A stretch of DNA of 64,000 bases, from the NCBI GenBank assembly GCA_021018995.1, contig CM037590.1, positions 69,969,597 to 70,033,596 of the forward strand, in the 5' to 3' direction. The notes under the pieces are model-generated. The model saw only the letters and a program-made list of their open reading frames with translations, searched no databases and had not been told where the DNA came from. This document shows positions 56,790 to 64,000 of this stretch, piece after piece. Position numbers and translations under genes: made by a program. Source of the DNA: Chloranthus sessilifolius. Taxonomy: Eukaryota > Streptophyta > Magnoliopsida > Chloranthales > Chloranthaceae. Each line of letters starts with the position of its first letter. The first letter of the stretch is position 1.

Positions 56790-59068
56790 ATTTTACCTTT
56801 AAGCTTCAGAACACGATATCTTCTCGCACACAGCTTCGATTGGGGTGATTCTTGGCTTGTCGAAAAGCTGAGGACTTCTACCCCCATTGTTGAAGAAACA
56901 TAGGATGTCAATCTAGGGACTGAGGAGATTCCCTGAATTACTAAGATTGGAACGTCGTTGTCTCCCGAAGAAAGAAAAAGCATGATCGATTTCCTTTGGT
57001 CATACCAAAAAAATTTTGCCTGGTCATACGAGAACATGCCCGGTTTGGATACCCATTTGGTTGGGCATGAGTTGCTACTCTACCCTGATATGAAGCCGGT
57101 CAAGTAGAAGCTAAGACGCCTACGACCCGAGTGGATGCTGAAGGTCAAGGACAAGGTCATTAAATATTATGATGCAGGATTTCTCATAGTATCTAAATAC
57201 CCACAGTGGCTAGCCAACATCATTCTCGTACCAAAGAAGAATGAAAAAGTTCGCATGTGCATTGATTTTCGAAACTTGAACAGTGCGAGCCCGATGGACG
57301 ATTTCCCATTGTCGCACATCGACATCTTGGTCGATAATACTGCTAGGCACGAGATGCTTTCTTTCATGGATGGATTCTTCGAATACAATGAAATAAAGAT
57401 GACAGAGGCCGACCGAGAAAGGACGGCGTTCATCACCCCCTGAGGAACATTTTGCTATAGAGTCATGCCATTTGGGCTAAAGAATGTTAGGGCAACGTAT
57501 CAGAGAGCTATGACTGTGCTGTTTCATGACATGATGTACTGAGAAATTGAAGTGTATATCGATGATATGATGGCCAAGTCACTAGAGCAAAGCGATCACT
57601 TGGTAAACCTCCAGAAGTTGTTTGAGAGGTTGAGAAAGTATAGGTTACATCTGAATCCACAGAAGTGCGCATTTGGCGCTATGTCTAAAAAACTGTTAGG
57701 ATTCATCGTCAGCAGGAGAGGTATCAAGGTCAACCCAATGAAAGTAAAGGCCATCACAGAAATACCGCCGCCGTCTACTGAGAAAGAGGTTAGAGGGTTC
57801 TTGGGCAGGATACAATATATCAGTTGATTCATTGCACAACTAACTCCAATCTGCACGTCGATCTTCAAGATACTTTAAAAGAACTCACGTGTTGAATGGA
57901 ATGACGATTGTCAAGCAGCATTTGATAAAATCAAAAGCTACCTCCTCAATCCACTTGTGTTGGTACCACCCGAGTCGGGGAGACCACTCTTGATATATCT
58001 CTCCACGACAGAAGTTTTGATGGGATGTGTCTTAGGGCAGCATGACGAGATGGGAAGAAGGGAGCAGGCTATCTACTATCTCAGCAAGAAGTTTACTAAC
58101 TACGAGACGCACTATTCTCATTTGGATAAAGCTTGCCTAGCTCTTGTATGGGCCACTCAGAGGCTTCGCCATTACTTGCTATCCCAAGTCGTTCTACTCC
58201 TAGTCCAAATGAACCTATTGAAGTACTTATTTGAGAAGTCGACTCTTATTATACGAACTGCATGATGACAGCTTTTATTGTCTGAGTTTGATATCACTTA
58301 CGTCACTCAGAAGTCAATCAAGGAGCAGGCACTCGCTGATAATCTTGCAGACAATCCATTGCCCGATTATGAGCCCTTGAAAATTGAGTTCCCTGATAAA
58401 GACATTTTGTTCGTGATGGAAGATGATACTGAAGAAGCAGAGGAATCATGGGTAATGTACTTTGATGGGGCAACAAATGTCAATGGTCAGGGAGTTGGCG
58501 CCATTCTGATTTCGTCAAAAGGATCCCATGTACCTGTCTCCATCAAACTCAACTTCCCTTACACTAATAACATAGCCTAGTATGAAGCTTGTGTAGCAGG
58601 CCTACAAGCAGCTCTTGATTTGAACGTAACACGCCTCCGAGTATTTAGCGATTCACAGTTGATCATTTGCCAAATGAATGAAGATTGGAAGATGAAAGAT
58701 GAGAAACTAATCCAGTCCTCCTTAAATCTGGTCTACTCGAGGCAGAGAGAGAGAGAGATCCCGCTTTGATTAATTAAACTTATTGGATGAGAAAAGGCTA
58801 CAGGCCTTGTCTCATACCCAAGTCTACCAAGGGCGAATCGCACGCGCTTACAATAAACATGTCCACAGTCGAGATCTAAAGGTGGAAGACATTGTGCTGA
58901 AGAAAATCTTCCCTTCTCTCCATGCCGATCTGAGAGGGAAGTTTAAGCCTAATTGGGAAGGGCCTTACATCATTCGGGAAGGGATACACCATCCGCCTAG
59001 CCACTATGGACGGAGATCATTTTCCTGATCCCATCAATGCTGGATATGTCCGTTGGTTCTACTCTTAG
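56790..59068 (+). pseudogene. pol of a second Tat copy, plus strand, integrase deleted
   Basis: Head-to-head with the minus copy. RT begins near 57030 (MPGLDTHLVGHELL) and runs through VYIDDMMAKS (near 57550) and LGRIQYIS, with stops at 57440, 57541, 57825 and 57877. RNase H 58278-58720 has MYFDGATN. The sequence then jumps at a (GA)n run (58741-58758) straight to the integrase C-terminus, LRGKFKPNWEGPYIIREG (58930-58985), ending at TAG 59066. The zinc finger and DDE core, present at 46637-45600 in the minus copy, are missing. Non-functional. Confidence 0.87.
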
Positions 59069-59370
59069 TCTATCGCGGCAAGGTAAGTATTGGTGAAACA
59101 GATATGTGACTGCTTAAGAACCATACAAAAGAGGCTATCATTCCAAACCTAGTAACCAAAAAGCGTCCCTGAAATGATCATATCTTTGGCTACACCATTT
59201 GAGCCTTGGCCTTTCTTTCAATAAACCCTTCCCCGAAAAGAAAAAGAGAAAAAGCATGTACATATACAACACAAAAAGGAGAGAGGAAGTAGAATTACTA
59301 TTAAAAATAAAAAAATATAAAAAAAGCAAAATAACAAAAAGATTGCCTGAAATAAAACAAAGGAACAAAA

Positions 59371-59410
<40 letters not shown>

Positions 59411-60801
59411 GGAAAGAAAGAGAATAGAGAAATAATGGGGCTTGTACAACAAAAATCCCCAAGGAAGAAGTGTGTTGTGGAAAGCTGAAACCGTATCAAG
59501 GAAACCTTTTTTAGCCCAGCATACCTTCAAATCCTAACTTGACCCATGGCCAAGCTACACCCTGAAGAAAACCCTCTTTTTAAGTTCATAAGTAGTCATA
59601 GTATCTGTTAAGTCAACACAAGTCGAGTTATGAGACGACACCAGAACCCCATCTAGCCGGCTATGACGGAATCGACATCTATGTCGTGGCTTTTGTAAAA
59701 AATAAAAATAAATAAATAAAATAAAATACAAGCTCAAAGAAAGATGGACATAGTGAAACTCCGAAAGGACATTACGAGTAAAAAGTGCGAGTTTGTGTGG
59801 ACCAGGTGAAAACCCGAAAGGGCGCTTGGAGGAAGCGAGCTAAAACTATGGACGTGGCGAAAACCTGAAAGGGCGCCACGGGCAAAAAGAGGATGATCTC
59901 GGGCACGAGGAACCCACCTTGGGCATTGTGAGTAAAAAAGGATTAAAAAAAAAAGAAAAAAAAGAAGAGAAAACAAAGGAGGGAAAGGTTTGAAAAAGAT
60001 TGATGAGATTGATGTTTGATAAATCCCTTGATTACTCTCCTATGTTACCCAATTTCTGACTAGGCCGCTCATGTCGGTTCAAATTGGGCCCCGACCAGTT
60101 GTCTTTGTGAAACTGCTTTGTCAAACGTATGACTCAAGGTAAGGAGAAAGATTTGAATTAATCTAAAGGGATTGATGTTCCGGGCGTAATAAAACTGCTG
60201 AAACTCACTTAGATCAGACCACTTAAAAGGGGTTCGACCATGCTCAAAAGGGGACCCGAGATCCCACCCTGTGATTGAGGCATCAAAACAAACAACAAAA
60301 CAGAGAATAAAGGAGAAGGCGAGAAGAATTTTTGTCAAAGATGATAATTTCCCTTTTCCACTTTCATGCCCACACTTTGTGCACCTAGGCGAGAAGACCT
60401 TTTGTCAAAGATAATAATTTCCCTTTTTCCATTTTCATGTCCACACTTTGTGCACCTGGGCCGGAAGACCACGTTTTGCTAAAAGATAATGATTTTCCTT
60501 TTTCACTTCCATGCCCAGGCTGTGCACATTTCATCTCAAAAGGGACCCATCAACCAAAAAGAATAAAAAAAAAAAGACTTTTTGTAAATATAATAGATTT
60601 TCCTTTTCCATTTACAACTGTACTGCTTACACCACATCCCAAAAAAAAATATCGGTGTGATGTCTAGCTTTCTTTTCTTTCCTTTATATAAAAACATAAA
60701 TAAAAATATACCCAAAAAATATGTGTGTATCTGAATAGGGGTTTCTTACGCCCCTTCCTGTAATTCTGACCTGTGCAAAAAGATATATGTACAGGAGGGA
60801 A
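59069..60801 (+). other. 3' tail of the plus Tat copy
   Basis: Non-coding; it aligns in reverse with 44282-45208. It contains the GAAAACCCGAAAGGGCGC repeats (about 59811-59883) and purine-rich low-complexity runs (59270-59420, 59940-59990). It also holds the GGCCGCTCATGTCGG leader-like segment (60061-60165) shared with 41931-42019, a 71-bp tandem repeat, and a T/A-rich end. Confidence 0.65.
60318..60530. repeat. 71-bp tandem repeat in the Tat 3' tail
   Basis: Three units starting at 60318, 60388 and 60459, each with GGCGAGAAGA or GGCCGGAAGA and ending ACTTTGTGCACCT or GCTGTGCACAT. A degenerate fourth follows. Tandem repeats in this position are known in Tat elements. Confidence 0.85.
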
Positions 60802-62230
60802 TCAACGGCCCAGCTCGTGCTTCAAGGTACTAATCTTCGTGTGAAAACCATCCTCCCGAACATTTCGCTCAGTCAGCCAGCGACCATGCAGGCTCTGTAC
60901 CTCTTCTGAGAAGCATTGGTAGCCCCAAGAATAAACATTCAAGGCTCCTTCCAGACAAAGGACCTCGCTCTCAGCTGTGCTAGCTCTGATCTCTGCTACC
61001 TCTGCTCTAACTTTCTCTTGTGCCAAAAGCTCTTGCAGGACCCTCTTCTCATTGGTCAGCAACTCAATGCAAACTTGAAGCGCTGTCTCCTTCTTCGGCC
61101 AGGGCCCTCCCACATCAATACTCTTTGCTTGATCCAGATGATCATCAGTAGGCTGCTTAGCTGATAGCCAAGCTCATACTCTGGGGAAGACTGGATTGAA
61201 TCTCCCTGCTCCAAATCGCACATTAGTGTCGATTGACGAGTCTCCCAAAGAGGAGCAATCTGATCCATGTCCCCAAAGGACCCCCTAGAAAAGATCAAAT
61301 CACATAAAGGGGGTTTCGCTTCGCAAGGCACCTGCTGAGAGTAGTCGAGCTGACGCAGAACTCAAAATGGGAAGTAGAAGGTGTTGTCAGTCAATCCTAG
61401 GAGGGCGATGCCCTCATGATCTCTCGAGCGAACTACTGGAAAGGTCCGATCCAACCAAGGGAGTCTCCATACCAGTTCTATATCAGTCAGCCAAAGCTTC
61501 AACTCTGACGGATCTCCCTGTGGAATCATGTGACACCTGCCCAGAAAGCATCAGACCACCTCACCTCGAACAACGTAAAAGTGAGGCATGGGTCCCAAGA
61601 TGGCGAAATGCTCACCTAACTAAACTTGGAGCAGCAAAGGACATCCCCTGAGGCTCTCCACCTTGCCTGGAGCGAATGCATCAAGGCGCCGGTATAGTTC
61701 AGCAAGGACCAGATGCATCACTGATCGGCCCTCATCCAACTCGGTCAAAATGTCACAGAGAGCCAGAGAGAAGCTTTCTCCTCCAGTAAAGAAGAGGACT
61801 TCCGAGATGAGACCGAGAGTAAAGGCCTTCATATTGAAGAGATTCCTAATCGGCAATTTTCGAAGACTTTCATCATCAAAAAGTTCTTTGAGGAATTTGA
61901 CCGAACACTTTGTGGGCCCCCCGATAAGACTTTTCTGATATTCAAAGTTCTTCAAACCTAGGGAGAGGTAAACGGCCTTAGCATAGCCCGATTTCGGCAT
62001 GACTCTTGCAAGGCCACTGTGGAGCTTCAAGCCTGACAGATTGGACAACTCTTCAACAGTAGGAGATAGTTCTCGCTTCCCAAAATGAAATACATGGGCA
62101 TTTGCATCCTAAAACGAGATCGCCGCATGAAGTAGGTCCCACCGTGGAGGAACCTCAAGAAAGAAGGAAAGACGGGATAGTCCAAGCCACTCTAGATCGA
62201 TGAGCTCGCTCTCATTCAAGCTCCCAAGCT
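60802..62230 (-). pseudogene. Antisense accessory gene of the Tat element (DUF7745/plant-mobile-domain-like)
   Basis: Minus strand, opposite to the adjacent Tat pol. The start is not fixed; coding sequence is evident from about 62230 (LNESELIDLEW). It continues LEVPPRWDLLHAAISF, a TAG replacing the expected Trp codon, then DANAHVFHFGKRELSPTVEEL and the long open part 62048-61620 with LCDILTELDEGRSVMHLVLAELYRRLD. A stop at about 61620 and shifts follow, then a C-terminal coiled segment (61113-60802) rich in Glu/Leu. The W..L..A..F.D...F.FG..EL.PTVEE pattern is that of the plant family DUF7745 and its mobile-domain relatives, of unknown function and recurrent in Tat elements. Confidence 0.65.
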
Positions 62231-62455
62231 AACTTTTTAGAAAATTGGGCCCCAAGCCCAAAGAAGGGAGTAAATTGGTTCCAGGCCTTGTATGTAAGGA
62301 AAGGTTGGAAAGCGGGTCCATGGACCTATAAAGATTTTTCAAGAATATAAAATTCAATGTATGATGATGGACCCACCTTTGGGATAGCAAGGAGAGAAAG
62401 AAACAGTAAAAAATATCAGGTCAAAGAGAAAAGAGAAAGAAAATGAGCTCTCTCG

Positions 62456-62467
62456 GGCTTATAATGG
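62456..62467 (-). promoter_or_regulatory. TATA-like box before the antisense gene
   Basis: CCATTATAAGCC on the minus strand, about 230 bp before the first evident coding sequence and about 17 bp downstream of the inverted-word cluster 62484-62566. Confidence 0.4.
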
Positions 62468-62483
62468 CCCACTGCCCCCAAGT

Positions 62484-62566
62484 TGCACCTAGTGCATGTA
62501 ATACATGTGCCAGTGCAAATTCCCCCCAAGATTGGCCTGGCACATGTAATACATGCGCCAAACCAA
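62484..62566. repeat. Inverted words upstream of the antisense gene (Tat family motif)
   Basis: TTGGCCTGGCACATGTAATACATGCGCCAA-like unit at 62532-62561 and a TGCATGTAATACATGTGCCAG-like unit at 62493-62514. The same GGCRCA..TGYGCC family is seen in the Tat LTR and leader. Confidence 0.75.
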
Positions 62567-62962
62567 TCTGGCCCTTTTTCATGCAAAAATAAAGTTTTTG
62601 AGGGGGAGTTTTTGTCTTTGCTGGACCCCCTAGCCAGCTTACTTGCTATTTCTTGCCCTGATTACTTTGAGAGACATAAAAACTGAAAATGCACCTAACT
62701 TACAAATGGTTCTTTGTGTAAAAAAAATCCACACCAAGGCATGCGACCTTAAGGGCCAATTTGCAAGCAATCATCAAACCATCCTGCAAGCAGTCAAATA
62801 CAATACAAGGGAAACAATGCATGCATTCAAAAGGGAAAGGGCACTAAGCATTTCCCAAGCAGAAGATCTACCAAAAAGTGTCATAATTATCTGTTACAAA
62901 TTGTTTAAATCCCAAAATATCATCCCAAAGTGTTTGAAAATGTTAGAATGCAGAAACTAAGC

Positions 62963-64000
62963 CTAGTCCTTGTTGGCACCCTTCGATTTCTTTCGCCGAT
63001 GCAAGGAGCTTTGAAAGGTCCACATATCTCTTACTCGGGACCACGCCTGTGAAGGCCGGCTAAGTAGAGAGCATGATTCCTTGTCAAATGCACGCTGTAA
63101 GTCATAGCCAAGGTCACAAATCAGGATCAATTGAAAGACAAAGATGGTAAAGTAGTGAGGAAAACATGTCAGCAGAATACTCATCACCTCCACATCCCGG
63201 AGAGATCAGCGATGTTGCAATAGTACACGGCATGGTCCATGGCCTATTCAAAGTTCTACATTCAAAGGGGAAAGGATGTTAGTTACCCGGCCTACAAACA
63301 AACACCGACATTTCTCAAAAGAGCAGAGGATTGATCATGAAAAGTCTTACCCCCAAAGGAGGAGGAACCCAAACCGCTTAGGTTGAAAGGTGGGCCTGCC
63401 TATCTACGTCAGCGCATAGATCTGAGCGAAAGCCATCTTTAAGGCACCTAAAGGTCCCATGAACCATGACAGGTAAACCACCTAAGGCACCCATACAAGA
63501 GGAGCCTGAAGGACCAACACCGCAAGGACCAGCATCTGAGGGACCTACCCCTGAAGCATCAGCAGTACCCGTCACCGCTCCACCTTCATCATCTGAATCA
63601 TCGACCAATCCAAACTGTAAAAAGATAATGATTTATTCCGTCAGTAGAAATCACAGATCAATTAAGACTGGGGAACCAATCTAGAAGAGAGGGGAGAAAT
63701 ACCTGAGAGTACGGATCGCCGAAGCCAGGAAATCAATGTCAGGGATGAAGCACGAAAGAATAAACCGATATGGCAAAGACTAGTACCACGTCCGATAGTC
63801 TCCAGGCATAAGAAGGGCATGGATGGGGATCCCATTTTGAAGGAAGGCCGCAGTGAGCTCCTCAATACTACCTACGGGATCCATGACATTTGCAGGTGGA
63901 TCCAAAGGTATGGTAAGATAGCCCTGGTACTGGTGAACTACCCGCTCCCCCAGGTAGTAGGCCCTGGCCCATGCCCCACAAAAAGAGATGATGCGACGGT
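62963..64000 (-). pseudogene. 3' part of a spliced minus-strand gene of unknown function
   Basis: Minus strand, entering from beyond 64000. The first piece (64000-63700) reads ARAYYLGERVVHQYQGYL, PLDPPANVMDPVG and NGIPIHALLMPGDYRTWY, one TAG, then FIPDIDFLASAIRTL. Intron-like borders follow: GTATTT near 63699 and CTTTTTACAG near 63618. The next piece (63616-63378) is rich in Asp, Gly and Ser (VDDSDDEGG). A last exon after CTTACAG (about 63101) reads RAFDKESCSLLSRP and ends HRRKKSKGANKD-stop at 62963. I cannot name the family. Its context suggests another accessory gene of a Tat-type element. Confidence 0.45.

Noticed and set aside
60437-60667. Plus-strand frame across the 71-bp tandem repeats
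   Set aside because: It is a by-product of repeat units in the Tat 3' tail; no family resemblance.

Overview
The window is repeat-dense plant nuclear DNA, very probably from an angiosperm. Ty3/gypsy retrotransposons of the Tekay/Del chromovirus and Tat types dominate it, with CACTA-like and PIF/Harbinger-like small elements, a LINE remnant, and split GT-AG gene fragments. I see no intact host gene, tRNA or rRNA, and I do not assign a species. Almost every long reading frame belongs to a decayed element; stops and frameshifts are everywhere.

Layout: (1) 613-13197 is a complete Tekay-type element, called A, with 2.4-kb LTRs, a perfect 5-bp target duplication, decayed gag-pol, and a second gene between pol and the 3' LTR. 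(2) 13203-27300 is a mosaic: a 47-bp-arm hairpin, a PIF/Harbinger-like element, two poly(A) polymerase exons, a small CACTA-like MITE, a LINE endonuclease fragment, a solo-LTR-like segment, a dihydrodipicolinate reductase exon, and a copia LTR/PBS junction. (3) 27310-about 32100 is the 3' part of a second element (B, minus strand) with a homologous accessory gene and one LTR. (4) About 32320-37204 is an old minus-strand LTR (C) split by a 2.7-kb solo LTR (34095-36760). (5) 37205-about 41930 is a Tekay gag-pol on the minus strand (D), cut inside its chromodomain by C. (6) 42025-44276 is a solo LTR with a perfect CAATT duplication. (7) 44282-56781 is a minus-strand Tat element, followed head-to-head by a second, deleted Tat copy on the plus strand (about 56790-60800). 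(8) 60802-64000 holds minus-strand, partly intron-split genes of the type carried as antisense accessory genes by Tat elements.

Several patterns recur across elements. Each LTR family carries an array of short palindromes with its own sequence: CGACCGGTCG, CTCGCGCGAG, TTGATCGATCAA, TCGATGGTCGA, ACGGACGTCCGT, and a TGGCGCA..TGYGCCA inverted repeat. In three elements the same family-specific palindrome also sits just upstream of, or around, a TATA box in front of the accessory gene. Four otherwise diverged LTRs share a short acidic reading frame (ending DYVPDEE...EFF-stop) directly after a conserved TATACGTCACAG acceptor-like site, and then a hairpin whose stem differs in sequence but stays paired. 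Two diverged Tekay elements share an intron-like segment exactly at the gag/protease junction, with a gag stop codon inside it in element A. Together these suggest large chromoviruses with a spliced Gag-Pol, a separately promoted accessory gene, and an LTR-borne acidic exon.
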